Positions 1-9,024 of a DNA stretch of 64,000 nucleotides are shown here, piece after piece. Numbering within the stretch: position 1 is the stretch's first letter; each line of letters starts with the position of its first letter. The notes under the pieces are model-generated. The model saw only the letters and a program-made list of their open reading frames with translations. It did no database searches and was not told where the DNA came from. The position numbers and the translations under genes were made by a program. Source of the stretch: an uncultured Verrucomicrobia subdivision 3 bacterium (GTDB lineage: Bacteria > Verrucomicrobiota > Verrucomicrobiia > Limisphaerales > UBA11358); the NCBI GenBank assembly GCA_903875465.1, contig CAIQWB010000122.1, positions 62,001-126,000 on the forward strand, written 5' to 3'.

Positions 1-92
1 AAGCAAGCATCTTTAGAAGCTGGTCCTGCCAGAAACTTTACGAGTGCGCCGACTTGGTCGCCGTGGCCAAAAATGCGAAGTCAGAAAATTAA
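1..92 (+). CDS. C-terminal end of an unidentified gene entering from the left
   Basis: Reading from base 3, the plus strand stays open for 29 codons and ends in TAA at 90-92. The visible tail ends YECADLVAVAKNAKSEN and is too short to identify. Support for a real gene is the codon-like G/C bias at third positions and a strong hairpin terminator that starts exactly at the stop codon. That hairpin could serve both this gene and the convergent ilvB gene. The function is unknown; chance openness over 90 bases cannot be excluded. Confidence 0.35.
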   Translation, partial: ASIFRSWSCQKLYECADLVAVAKNAKSEN

Positions 93-126
93 AACGGCCG
101 GGCGAATGGATTCGCCCGGCCGTTTG
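91..126. terminator. Bidirectional intrinsic terminator between ilvB and the left-edge gene
   Basis: A perfect 15-bp stem (92-106 with 111-125) encloses a 4-base loop. Read on the minus strand it ends in GTTTTAATTTTC, a good U-tract for ilvB. It also lies at the stop of the convergent plus-strand frame. It implies that ilvB is not followed by an ilvN small-subunit gene here. Confidence 0.85.
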
Positions 127-143
127 AATTAAATCCGTTACGG

Positions 144-2033
144 TTACGCCTTCCAGATCATGTCCGCCACGGTCTTGCCGGCGGGGATGAACGGAATCAC
201 GTGGGTGGAGTACGGGGTGATGACATCCAGCACGTAGGGCTCGGTGGAATCCAGCATGCGCTGCATGGCGGCGCGCAGATCCTTCTTGAACATCACGCGT
301 TCGCACTTCACACCGAAGGAATTGCACACCCGGACATAGTCCGGATAAATATCCGCGCGTTCCTCAGGATTGCCGAGGTAGGTGTGGCCGCGGTTGCCGG
401 CGTAGAAATTATCCTCCCACTGCACCACCATGCCGAGGTGCTGGTTGTTCAGGATGATCGCCTTGGCCGCGATTTTCTCAATGTGCGCCGTGGCCAGTTC
501 CTGAATGTTCATCAGGAAGGAGCCGTCGCCATCGATATCCACCACTTGCTTGTCCGGGTGGGCAACTTTCACGCCCAGCGCGGCGGGATAGCCGTAACCC
601 ATGGAACCCAGGCCGCCGCTGGTGATGAACTGGCGCGGGTATTTGTACTTGTACCACTGGCCGGCCCACATCTGATGCTGGCCCACCCCGGTGGTGATGT
701 ACGCCTCGCCCTGGGTGAGTTCGTACAGCATTTCCACGACCATTTGCTGGAGGATCACCTGGTCCTCGTGGCCCTGCATGTGGTCAACCATGTGATCGCT
801 GGTGGCGATTTCCGGAGTAATGCGGTAGGCAAACGGCGCCTTGGCCTGCCACTCGGCGATTTGCGCGAGCCAGGGGGTGTGCTTCTTGGTAATCGGCCGC
901 TGTTCGATCAGCTTGTTCAGGCGGGTCAAGGCGTCCTTGATGTCACCCACGATGGGCAGGTGCGCCTTGCGGTTTTTATTGAGCTCGGAGGCGTCGATGT
1001 CCAAATGCACAATTGTGCCGTTCTTGCAAAATTCCTCAAACTTGCCGGTCACCCGGTCGTCGAAGCGCACGCCAAAGGCGAGCAACAAGTCGGCGCCGTC
1101 TTTCAATTTGACCATCGGCGCATCGAAACTCTTGCGCAATTCGTACTCACCGTTGACGGCCCAGTTGGCCGAGGCGGAGCCGTGCATGCCCAGCCAGCGC
1201 AGCGAGAGCGGATGGGTTTCGGGAAAACCACCGATGCCCATGAGCGTGGTGGTCACGGGAATATTCGTCGCCTCGGCAAATTTGAGCAATTCGGCGGCCG
1301 CGCCGCTGGAAATGATGCCGCCCCCGACGTACAGGACGGGACGCTCGGCTTTTTCGATCAAGCCCATGATCTCGTTCAGGGCTAGTTCATCAGCCTTCAA
1401 ATCGGGCTGGTTGTAACCGCGCAAGCCGGCCTTCACCTGCTCCAAGGTGGGCCACACGGGCTGGGTTTTGGCCTGCTGCAGGTTTTTCGGGAAATCCAGC
1501 ACCACCGGACCGGGCCGGCCGGATTGGGCGAGATAGAAAGCTTCTTTAACGATGCGCGGGATGTCGTTAATGTCGGTAATCAGGTAAGAATGCTTCACGA
1601 TCGGCAAAGTCACGCCGATGATGTCCGTTTCCTGGAAAGCGCCGCGACCAATCATGGCCTGGGTAACCTGGCCAGTAATGGCGATCAGCGGGCAGGAATC
1701 CATGTAGGCATCCGCAATGGCCGTGACGAGGTTGGTGGCCCCGGGACCGCTGGTGCCCATGCACACACCGGCTTTGCCGGTGGCGCGGGCATACCCCTCG
1801 GCGGCGAAGCTGCCGCCCTGCTCATGCCGGGGCAAAATGGTGCGAATCTTGGATTTGGTGAGCGACTGGTGAATTTCCATGCTCGCGCCGCCGGGATAAG
1901 CGAAGATGACCTCCACGCCTTCGCGTTCGAGCGCCTCCACAAAGATGTCGCGACCGAACATCACCGGACCGACTTCCCGCTGGCCCGCGGGCGTTTTTGA
2001 TTTCGTTGCTGCAATTTCAGTTGTCGTACTCAT
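144..2033 (-). CDS. ilvB: Acetolactate synthase, large (catalytic) subunit
   Basis: This ThDP-dependent enzyme condenses pyruvate with pyruvate or 2-ketobutyrate, the first common step of valine, leucine and isoleucine synthesis in the cytoplasm. At 629 aa it is slightly longer than usual because of a ~25-residue N-terminal extension before VGPVMFGRDIFVEAL. Visible family marks are YPGGASMEIHQ near residue 46, the cofactor-activating glutamate in RHEQGGSFAAEGYARATG (E71), the ThDP/Mg motif DGDGSFLMN and the partner NNQHLGMVVQWE near the C-terminus. The small regulatory subunit gene is not adjacent, since a terminator follows directly. Upstream lie a promoter, a branched-chain-rich leader peptide and an attenuator hairpin, so expression is probably controlled by transcription attenuation. 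Identification is very secure. Confidence 0.96.
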   Translation of the reverse strand: MSTTTEIAATKSKTPAGQREVGPVMFGRDIFVEALEREGVEVIFAYPGGASMEIHQSLTKSKIRTILPRHEQGGSFAAEGYARATGKAGVCMGTSGPGATNLVTAIADAYMDSCPLIAITGQVTQAMIGRGAFQETDIIGVTLPIVKHSYLITDINDIPRIVKEAFYLAQSGRPGPVVLDFPKNLQQAKTQPVWPTLEQVKAGLRGYNQPDLKADELALNEIMGLIEKAERPVLYVGGGIISSGAAAELLKFAEATNIPVTTTLMGIGGFPETHPLSLRWLGMHGSASANWAVNGEYELRKSFDAPMVKLKDGADLLLAFGVRFDDRVTGKFEEFCKNGTIVHLDIDASELNKNRKAHLPIVGDIKDALTRLNKLIEQRPITKKHTPWLAQIAEWQAKAPFAYRITPEIATSDHMVDHMQGHEDQVILQQMVVEMLYELTQGEAYITTGVGQHQMWAGQWYKYKYPRQFITSGGLGSMGYGYPAALGVKVAHPDKQVVDIDGDGSFLMNIQELATAHIEKIAAKAIILNNQHLGMVVQWEDNFYAGNRGHTYLGNPEERADIYPDYVRVCNSFGVKCERVMFKKDLRAAMQRMLDSTEPYVLDVITPYSTHVIPFIPAGKTVADMIWKA

Positions 2034-2075
2034 GGATTTCTATGGTTTTGGCTGGTCAGCGCTCGCAGGTCAAAC

Positions 2076-2106
2076 AAAAAACCCACGACTTGGCCAGCCG
2101 TGGGTT
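2076..2106 (-). terminator. Attenuator hairpin in the ilvB leader
   Basis: On the minus strand the stem AACCCACG (2106-2099) pairs with CGTGGGTT (2087-2080) around an 11-base loop, followed by a run of T. It sits between the leader peptide stop and the ilvB start, the usual place of the 3:4 terminator in amino-acid operon attenuators. Just upstream TCTTGTT and AACAAGA can pair, as can GTCGC with GCGAC within the peptide-coding region, giving alternative upstream hairpins. Confidence 0.8.
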
Positions 2107-2123
2107 CTTGTTAAAGTCTTCGA

Positions 2124-2195
2124 TCAACAAGAGCCATCGGCGTCGCCTACTACAGCGACTACCAGAATAGCTACAAGTGATACGGTGTTAAACAT
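2124..2195 (-). CDS. ilvB leader peptide (attenuation control peptide)
   Basis: This 23-codon frame encodes MFNTVSLVAILVVAVVGDAD followed by GSC and a TGA stop. Nine of residues 5-16 are Val, Leu or Ile: six valines (five GTA, one GTC), two leucines and one isoleucine. This composition is the hallmark of an ilv-type leader peptide, where ribosome stalling at scarce branched-chain codons decides between hairpins. The frame ends about 18 bases before the terminator stem. There is no Shine-Dalgarno sequence, and the -10 box ends only 7 bases before the ATG, so the peptide is probably translated from a leaderless transcript. Position, composition and downstream hairpin agree; function is inferred. 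Confidence 0.8.
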   Translation of the reverse strand: MFNTVSLVAILVVAVVGDADGSC

Positions 2196-2202
2196 TTAGT
2201 GA

Positions 2203-2231
2203 AGCATAATCAGGCAGGCAGCCCAGGTCAA
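2203..2231 (-). promoter_or_regulatory. Sigma-70-type promoter of ilvB leader
   Basis: On the minus strand TTGACC (2231-2226) and TATGCT (2208-2203) are separated by 17 bases. The expected start site, 6-8 bases after the -10 box, falls at about 2195-2197, at or just before the leader ATG at 2195. Confidence 0.7.
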
Positions 2232-2444
2232 GCGGGGATTTTTGGATTTTAGCCGGATGGACGCAGTGTTTGGGAGCGCGGCATTCATGCCGCCTCAACT
2301 TGCCTTCCCAGCCAGTCGCTGGTCTGCTGGGTCCAAAAGCACTGCTGCGTTGATGCGTCGTGAGCGACGCGATGCGTTCACCGCCTTCCATTGGCTATGG
2401 GGGAATGGATGCGTCCGGCGGAACGACTGCCGTTGCCCGGTAAT
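2232..2444. repeat. Intergenic region with small palindromes
   Basis: No gene is apparent. It contains a 7-bp-stem palindrome GCGGCAT-TC-ATGCCGC at 2278-2293 and GCGTCG-TGAG-CGACGC at 2355-2370. Neither is followed by a T-run, so they look more like REP-type palindromes than terminators. Whether they recur elsewhere in the genome cannot be told from this window. Confidence 0.4.
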
Positions 2445-3659
2445 TCAAGGCGCACGGAGTCGGTAAAAGCGGTTGGGATAATTGGTCCATTGGGGATCGC
2501 TAAACCAGCCGGAGCCACCGGTTAGCGTATTGGTGGCCACGGCGGACCAAGTGGCACTGCCCAAATGGGTGCAAGCTTCCACCACCACCACCGAACCATC
2601 CGCCCAAGTCAGGTTCAAGCCAAATGAATTGCTGCCCGTGCCCCAAGGGGACCCGCCAAATACCAGTTGGGGCAGCCACAGCACGGCGGGCATGCCCTGA
2701 AAGGTCGCCCCCCAGCCAGCCGTGCCCGGCAGGTACCAGACCGTGGCCAGATCATAGTCAAAGGCGGAACCGCCAAAATCCGGGCCGGGGGCATCCCCGA
2801 GAAAATATACATTTCTCAACATGGCAAACAGAAAAGCATAGTCCCCGGCGCTGCTGGCACTGCCCGGAATGGTCACCGTGTCCAGCCGGGAATAAGCGAA
2901 GGCATAACTGCCAATATGGGTAACGCCACCGGGAATGGTATAAGCGCCGTCACGCCCCGTGGGAAAATCCACCAACCACGTTTGATTTTGGTTAAACAAT
3001 ACGCCGTTGCGACTGGAGAACGCCGGATTGCCGGCGGCCACCGTGAGGTTGGTCAGGCTGGTGCAATATTGGAAAGCCTCGCCGCCGATATTCGTCACAC
3101 TGGCCGGAATGGCCAGACTGGTCAGGAAGGTGCAACCATCGAAAGCCAGAATCGCAATGCTCGCCACCGAATTCGGAATCACGTAACTGCCCCGCACGCC
3201 ACCCCCGTATTGCAGCAGCACCGTTTGGGCGTGGTTGAACAAGGCCCCATTTGTCCCCATAAAATATTGATTGGCCGCATCCACCTTAAAATCTTTGAGC
3301 GCGCGGCAATTGGCAAAAGCATCCGGCCCAATATTGGTGACCCCGCTGCCGATGACCACATTTGTCAGCCCATAGCAGCTGCGAAACGCGCCACTGCCAA
3401 TATTGGTCACGCTGTTGGGGATCAGCACACTGGTGAGGCTGCTTTGGTTTTGCAAGGAGCCGGACCGAATGCTGGTAACCGGAAAGTTATTAGTCTGGGC
3501 CGGGATGGCCAATACGCCGCGGAAGCCACTGCTGCAGCCCGTGATGGTAATCACTCCGTTGTTGGTGGAGAAGAGCAGTTGAGCCCCCCCCGGGATCGGC
3601 CGCAGGAGTAGACTGAATAATAAAAGCCCGGCCCAAGTCAGCTTCCCATTCACGTTCAT
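2445..3659 (-). CDS. Secreted BspA-like leucine-rich-repeat protein
   Basis: A 404-aa protein with a classical signal peptide (hydrophobic residues ~8-20, likely cleavage near GGAQ). It is followed by LRR_5/BspA-type repeats of about 23 residues, with lines such as IPNSVTNIGSGAFRSCYGLT and IPASVTNIGGEAFQYCTSLT, spread from ~45 to ~320. Such repeats form a surface-exposed solenoid used for binding; the ligand here is unknown. The last ~65 residues leave the LRR pattern, contain LTWADGSVVVVEACTHLGSATW and end NRFYRLRAP. Two other secreted proteins in the window have the same type of C-terminal block. The gene is 28 bases downstream of the subtilase gene and may be co-transcribed with it. Confidence 0.85.
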   Translation of the reverse strand: MNVNGKLTWAGLLLFSLLLRPIPGGAQLLFSTNNGVITITGCSSGFRGVLAIPAQTNNFPVTSIRSGSLQNQSSLTSVLIPNSVTNIGSGAFRSCYGLTNVVIGSGVTNIGPDAFANCRALKDFKVDAANQYFMGTNGALFNHAQTVLLQYGGGVRGSYVIPNSVASIAILAFDGCTFLTSLAIPASVTNIGGEAFQYCTSLTNLTVAAGNPAFSSRNGVLFNQNQTWLVDFPTGRDGAYTIPGGVTHIGSYAFAYSRLDTVTIPGSASSAGDYAFLFAMLRNVYFLGDAPGPDFGGSAFDYDLATVWYLPGTAGWGATFQGMPAVLWLPQLVFGGSPWGTGSNSFGLNLTWADGSVVVVEACTHLGSATWSAVATNTLTGGSGWFSDPQWTNYPNRFYRLRAP

Positions 3660-3687
3660 GGCGGATTCACGGTTGCATGAGAGTTAA

Positions 3688-6600
3688 TTAAGGTTTTACC
3701 TGCACCCGGTAGAAATGGCTGCGGCCACTGTTATTGGTGGTGGCATAATTCATGGTGGGATCGTTCGAGGCTTGCAACCACTCCGTCACCGGCGTCCAGC
3801 CGGCCAGATTGGTGGAGGTGGTGACTTGATACAAACGGTTCGTCACCACGGTCCAGGTCATCCGGGCCAGGTTGGTACGAATGGTTTGGCCGGTGAAATA
3901 AAACCGGGAGGCCGCATTGGTCGGATTGGTGCCAGCCACAAATTCGGCGTAGTCGGTCATCCCATCGTGATCGGTGTCGGTCAGCTTGGTGCGATTGGTA
4001 ACCACCGTGCCGAAGTAGTCCTGCTCCCAAGCGTCGGAGATGCCATTGTGGTTCGCATCCACAAAGATGTAATTGCCATTGAAATTCAACGTGCCCCCCG
4101 CCACCAAAGTATTAGTCTGGTCCCAGGGGGTCTGATAATAGGGCACATCACTGAACTGGACCACGTAAGTCCCCGCCGGCAAATTACTGATCGTCACGGC
4201 CGGAGTGCTGTCCACCTGCACCGGAATCAGGCCCAGTGCGGACTGGGAAAAGAGCGACCAGGTCCCCTGCCCGAGGCTCTTGGTGATGGAAATCGAGCCA
4301 CCTGCCACCGTGCCAGTGATGGCCAGGTCATCCAGCGTCCACCCGTAAACGCGAGAACCGGCCGACACGCCCAGGTAATAGAAAACCACCTGGATCGTTT
4401 TGCCCACGAACGGGGTCAAATCCACCGATTCCTGCTGCCAGGTGTCGGCCAAGTTGGCACTGAAATCCGCCGCCACCGGCAGTTTGCCCGGGGCGGTGCT
4501 GCTGTTGGTGCTCACCAGCACCTCACTTTCCTCGAGCCCACTGCTAAAATTGCACACGTCCCAAAATGTCAAGGTGGCCGAGGTCAACCCCGACAAATCA
4601 ATCACCGGACTGTAGAGATAGGTGCTGATCAGAAAAAAGTTCTGGTTCCCTGTCAGGTCGCTCCCCCAGGCATTGGTGCCGGAATAGGCTGTGTTCACCA
4701 GGCCGTTGTGCGGTGTGCCCAGGGTCCAGTTGGCATCCGAGCCGTAGACCGGATCCGCCACCACCGACCAGCCCGCCGCGCCACTTTCGAGATTGTCAAA
4801 CCACGGCGGCTGCGGTGCCTTGCGGGTTTGGAACGTATAGAGATTACCCTGGTTATCATCCACCGTCGTGTTGCCCGCCTGGTCGCGGCTCACCACCTGG
4901 TAATAATAAATCCGGTTCGCCGCCAGCCCGCCAATGGTGACCGCATGGTTGGTGACCAGGGTGCTCAGGTAACCGGACCGGTCCGGCAGCGGCGATTCAC
5001 TGTATTGCACCGAGGAATCTGCCGCCTTCGAAGTGGTCCAGGTCACCTTCGCATTCGAATAGTCGGTGACGGCCGCCACCTTCGTGATCACCGGCGGAAT
5101 GGTATCCACCGTGGCCGTGGCCGCCACGTTGCGGTTGTTGGAGGCATCGAAATAGGTGACGGTAAGGGTGTCACCATTCCGGACCACCAGTTGATTGGTG
5201 GTGGCATTGCCTCCCAGCAAGGTGACGTTGCCGGTGAACAAGCCCGGGTGCGTGGTTTCGTAGAGCGTCACTGCCACCCGGTTGGTGCGGGAGCTGGCCG
5301 CCACCGTCACGCTCGCCTGCCCCAAACCGGCCAGGTCCGCGTCCCCCACCTCGATGGTGGCAATCTCATTGGTGGTGTAAAGGGCATTATCCAACCACAC
5401 GACCCCCGCCCCATTCACCCCCGGTGCCAGGAACTGGATGGCCTTTTGCAACAGGCTGATCGCATTGTTCGGCGCGGTGCCATTCGTTGGCAAGGTGTCG
5501 AAGGGATAGGCCAGGAACACCACCCGGCCGGGGCTGTCCACCCCTGTCGTGGGATAGCTCATGCCACAAGGCTTGCCCGACTCAGACTCAAACGTAATCC
5601 CCGTGGCCGTGCCCGCCGGCGTAAACGTGTCCGAGAAATCCGGGCCGTAAACATCGCCCACCCCATCGTCAAAGCTGGGATAATTGGTATAATTCAACGC
5701 CACGCCCATGCCGCTGGCCACCGTGCCCGGGGCGCCAATAATGGCCGGCACGCCGAAATCCTCATCGCAATCGGTGCACGGAGCCGGGGGATCCGGGTTT
5801 TGCCGGAAGTCGCCCACTTGCAGCACATTCTGCCGGAACGGCACATCGCCCAGTTGTGAAAGCATGCCCATGGAGGCCAGGAAGAACGAGCCGCCACCAT
5901 TCAAATAACTCTGGATCATGAACTGCTGCGCGGCATTCAAGGTGTTGTTGGTGGCCGTCGGATCCGGCAGTCCGTCCGCATCCACGCCATAGTTGACCTG
6001 GTCATCAGTCAGGCGCCACATCACCACGGGGAATGGTTTCAGATCGGCGAGTTGCGGATAGCCCCGGGCATTCACCTTCCAAAAACCATAACTAATGCCG
6101 GCCGCCGTCAGCACGTTCGTGTAGGCACTGTCGGGAATCACCGTGGAACCATTCGCCGCTTCCGCCACCGTATCGTAGGCATCCACCAATAACACCGTGG
6201 GGGTGGCCTGGCCGGTGAAGGTGAAGTCCGCCCCGGCATTGTTATTCGTGGCCGAATTCCCCGCCGCATCCGTGGCACCCACCAGATAATAATAAGCCCG
6301 GCCGGGAATCAGCCGGGTCAGCTTGACCACATGACTGGTCACCAGTGCATTATTCGTGACCGCCAGATTCAAGTTTGACCGGTTGGTGCCGTAGCGCACC
6401 AGGGAATTGGCCGGCTCGCTGGTCTGCCAGGTAATGGTCAGCACCCCCACATCGGTCGCCGGCGCCACCCCGCTGATGACCGGCGGCACCAAATCCGCCA
6501 GCGCCGTGGCCACGCGCTTCGTGCCGGAAGCATCCACATAACTGGCCGCCAGGCTGTCCCCATTCGCAATCTGGATTTGGCCACTAGCCGCCACCCCGCT

Positions 6601-8928
6601 CACTGTGGCCACCGCTCCCGTAAAGGCCCCATAATTCCCGGCGGCCAGCAACCGGTTGGTGGTCCACTTGTGCTCCGTCAGATTGGTCACCAGCACGCTC
6701 ACCGAGTTGCTGGCGGCCCGGGCGGCATCCAGCACCTCCACTTGGATGGTGCCCGGCGCGGTGTAAGTGGGCCGGTCCAGCAATATCAAGCCCACGCCCG
6801 GCCGCCCGAGGTTGCCGGAAGCAACCAGCGCAAAGTCCTGGTCAATCGCGGGGGTGTTGCTGACGGCATCCGCCACGATCTTGCTCCCGCGCACGCGGAC
6901 CACATAATCACCGGGCACGGGCTGGGACAGCAGCACGCCCTCCACATTGTTCAGCTTGTCCGTCGACGGCGGGTTCGGCACCGATTCGCCCGCGCCAAAC
7001 TGGTTGCCGCGATACAACGCGCCATCCGGACCCACCACCTCCAGGTCCAGGTCATTCACGAGCGCTGGCAGCGCGCCCGGAAAACCCGGCACATCCGTAT
7101 ACGCCAGGGTGATTTTGAGTGGCTGGTCCGCCCCCGACACAAACACATGCTGGGCATACACCTGGCTGTTGGTGAGCCGGACGCTCTGGTCCAGGTATTG
7201 GTAAATGCTCGGTGCGGTGGTGAAGTTCGTCACGATCAAATTGGTCAGCGTGATCCGCCCCCAACCCTCGTCGTTGTTCGGCAGCGGGCCAGGGCCGCCA
7301 TTGGCTTCGTCCAGTTCATTCGCCGAGTTGATCAAGGCCGCCTTCACCAGCGCCGGTGACGGCACCGCATTCGTATGCTGGCTCTGGTAATACTGCACAA
7401 ACACCGCCGCCGCCCCCGCCGCGTACGGGCCGGCCATGCTGGTCCCCCCCATGAACACGTAATAATTGTCAATCGCCGTCCACGCGATCGCCGCTTCATT
7501 CAGCGCGGCCGACGACGCGGCCGACGCAATCCAACTGCCCGGCGCCACCAGGTCCGGTTTGATCCGCCCATCCGCACACGGCCCACGGCTGGAAAAATCA
7601 CACATCGTGTCCGGGCCGTCCGCATAGAGTCCGTAAGTGGCCGCGAAGGTGCCGGTGATATTCTCCGAGGCCCCGGTGGCAATCACATTCTTGGCCGTCG
7701 CGGGACTGCCAATGGTTTGCGTGCCCGGCCCCGCATTGCCGGCGGAGAATTCCAGGATGTACGACTGGTCCCCGGCCGTGCCCGCATCGGCATCCCGCAC
7801 CAGCTCATCGAATTGTGCTGCGTCAATATCATATTCGCCCTGCACATCGTCCCCCCAGCTATTGGAGCCGATTTTGGCACCGTGGCGCACCGCATCCTGC
7901 GTCAGGGTTGCGTCACTGGGAAACGGCGTGGCGGGATTTGCACTGTCATCAAAAATGCGCTCCACAAACAAACTGGCCCCGGAGGCCACGCCCAGCCCAT
8001 ACCAGGCGCCAGAATCCGGATCGGTCTCCCCCGTCGCCGCATTCCCCGCCACAATCCCGGCACAATGGGTGCCATGCCCATAACCATCCGATCCGTCCGT
8101 TAAATCCCCATAATACTGAAACCCCGTGACCCGGCCGCGTAAATCCGGGTGCATGGTATTGGTATCGCCCGAGTCCAGCCCCGTGTCGGCCACACAGACC
8201 GTCACGCCAGCCCCGTTAAAACCCAACTGCTCGGTAACCGTCCGGGTCGCCACCTGCCCATCATCGCCACCGACGATTTTCGAGGCCAGTTCATCCACCA
8301 GCTTCCGCCGCGGAGCCCGCTCCAGCCACACAACGGCACTGGATTGCGCCAGGGCAGCCAGATGTCCAGGGGCCAATTCCCCCCGCAGAATGATGCCCTG
8401 CCGCAGGCGGGTCTCGGGTTGCACGGCCGTCAAATGCGTGCGCGCCGCCGCCAACTCCGCTTCGGTGGCCGAGGTTGCAAGCAAAATGGTAATCCCCACC
8501 GTCTGGTTGGTCTGACTCGCGGCCCGCGCTGCCGCCGCCAGCCGGGGATGAATTTTGTGATCCGCCCGGTACGGCCCCACCCAGCGGACATAGTTCAGCG
8601 CCCCCACCGTGGCCAGCGAGACATTGTTCAATTTGGCAACAAACGCATCCTCCGGCACGTAGTGCAGCAATTCCACCCCCGCCTGCCGCAATTCCCGGCG
8701 CTGGGCCGCCGCCAGTGGACCGGCAAATTGAACCACCACCAGTCCCGTGGCGGGGGACCGCGAATGCCGGGCGGCCGCCAGCACTGCCCGGTTCGTGGCG
8801 GATTGCGGATCAATCAGTTCATTGTGCAGGCGAATGTTCGTGGCCCCGGCCAGTTGCACCATGATCAGCAACCACCAGCCGGCAACTATAAGCCGTCCGG
8901 CGAAACTCGAAATAAAACGGGATTGCAC
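3688..8928 (-). CDS. Large secreted subtilisin-like (S8) serine protease with FN3-like and Ca-binding C-terminal domains
   Basis: A 1746-aa multidomain exoprotein with a signal peptide at 1-29. The peptidase S8 domain covers ~230-560. All three catalytic motifs are present: VCVADTGLDSG (Asp248), GYGHGTHCAGIVAG (His285) and GGTSMAGPYAAGA (Ser497), with the oxyanion region EFSAGNAGPGTQ, so it should be active. Residues ~40-220 look like an inhibitory pro-region. Downstream come two fibronectin-III/purple-phosphatase-like segments (TSEPANSLVRYGTNRS and TSKAADSSVQYSESPLPDRS), a MAM/jelly-roll-like domain starting near PPWFDNLESGAAGW, thrombospondin-3-like calcium motifs (DANHNGISDAWE, DTDHDGMTDYAE) and a C-terminus ending SHFYRVQVKP. 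It probably degrades extracellular protein or matures other surface proteins. Confidence 0.93.
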   Translation of the reverse strand: MQSRFISSFAGRLIVAGWWLLIMVQLAGATNIRLHNELIDPQSATNRAVLAAARHSRSPATGLVVVQFAGPLAAAQRRELRQAGVELLHYVPEDAFVAKLNNVSLATVGALNYVRWVGPYRADHKIHPRLAAAARAASQTNQTVGITILLATSATEAELAAARTHLTAVQPETRLRQGIILRGELAPGHLAALAQSSAVVWLERAPRRKLVDELASKIVGGDDGQVATRTVTEQLGFNGAGVTVCVADTGLDSGDTNTMHPDLRGRVTGFQYYGDLTDGSDGYGHGTHCAGIVAGNAATGETDPDSGAWYGLGVASGASLFVERIFDDSANPATPFPSDATLTQDAVRHGAKIGSNSWGDDVQGEYDIDAAQFDELVRDADAGTAGDQSYILEFSAGNAGPGTQTIGSPATAKNVIATGASENITGTFAATYGLYADGPDTMCDFSSRGPCADGRIKPDLVAPGSWIASAASSAALNEAAIAWTAIDNYYVFMGGTSMAGPYAAGAAAVFVQYYQSQHTNAVPSPALVKAALINSANELDEANGGPGPLPNNDEGWGRITLTNLIVTNFTTAPSIYQYLDQSVRLTNSQVYAQHVFVSGADQPLKITLAYTDVPGFPGALPALVNDLDLEVVGPDGALYRGNQFGAGESVPNPPSTDKLNNVEGVLLSQPVPGDYVVRVRGSKIVADAVSNTPAIDQDFALVASGNLGRPGVGLILLDRPTYTAPGTIQVEVLDAARAASNSVSVLVTNLTEHKWTTNRLLAAGNYGAFTGAVATVSGVAASGQIQIANGDSLAASYVDASGTKRVATALADLVPPVISGVAPATDVGVLTITWQTSEPANSLVRYGTNRSNLNLAVTNNALVTSHVVKLTRLIPGRAYYYLVGATDAAGNSATNNNAGADFTFTGQATPTVLLVDAYDTVAEAANGSTVIPDSAYTNVLTAAGISYGFWKVNARGYPQLADLKPFPVVMWRLTDDQVNYGVDADGLPDPTATNNTLNAAQQFMIQSYLNGGGSFFLASMGMLSQLGDVPFRQNVLQVGDFRQNPDPPAPCTDCDEDFGVPAIIGAPGTVASGMGVALNYTNYPSFDDGVGDVYGPDFSDTFTPAGTATGITFESESGKPCGMSYPTTGVDSPGRVVFLAYPFDTLPTNGTAPNNAISLLQKAIQFLAPGVNGAGVVWLDNALYTTNEIATIEVGDADLAGLGQASVTVAASSRTNRVAVTLYETTHPGLFTGNVTLLGGNATTNQLVVRNGDTLTVTYFDASNNRNVAATATVDTIPPVITKVAAVTDYSNAKVTWTTSKAADSSVQYSESPLPDRSGYLSTLVTNHAVTIGGLAANRIYYYQVVSRDQAGNTTVDDNQGNLYTFQTRKAPQPPWFDNLESGAAGWSVVADPVYGSDANWTLGTPHNGLVNTAYSGTNAWGSDLTGNQNFFLISTYLYSPVIDLSGLTSATLTFWDVCNFSSGLEESEVLVSTNSSTAPGKLPVAADFSANLADTWQQESVDLTPFVGKTIQVVFYYLGVSAGSRVYGWTLDDLAITGTVAGGSISITKSLGQGTWSLFSQSALGLIPVQVDSTPAVTISNLPAGTYVVQFSDVPYYQTPWDQTNTLVAGGTLNFNGNYIFVDANHNGISDAWEQDYFGTVVTNRTKLTDTDHDGMTDYAEFVAGTNPTNAASRFYFTGQTIRTNLARMTWTVVTNRLYQVTTSTNLAGWTPVTEWLQASNDPTMNYATTNNSGRSHFYRVQVKP

Positions 8929-9024
8929 TTTAAACCGATACTCCGAGTCCGGTGTTTAGGCAATGGTAATATGGCGTTTTGCCCCGTCCTCCGGGCAAAT
9001 CGACTGGGCTGGGCCCCCATGGAC

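Noticed and set aside
201-1385. Long plus-strand open frame (394 codons) inside ilvB
   Set aside because: It is antisense to a certain gene, rich in His/Val/Gly as expected from the reverse of GC-rich codons, and shows no family motif.
3715-5859. 714-codon plus-strand open frame inside the subtilase gene
   Set aside because: Antisense shadow of a GC3-rich gene; the composition (His, Arg, Gly, Ile) is not protein-like and there is no ribosome site.
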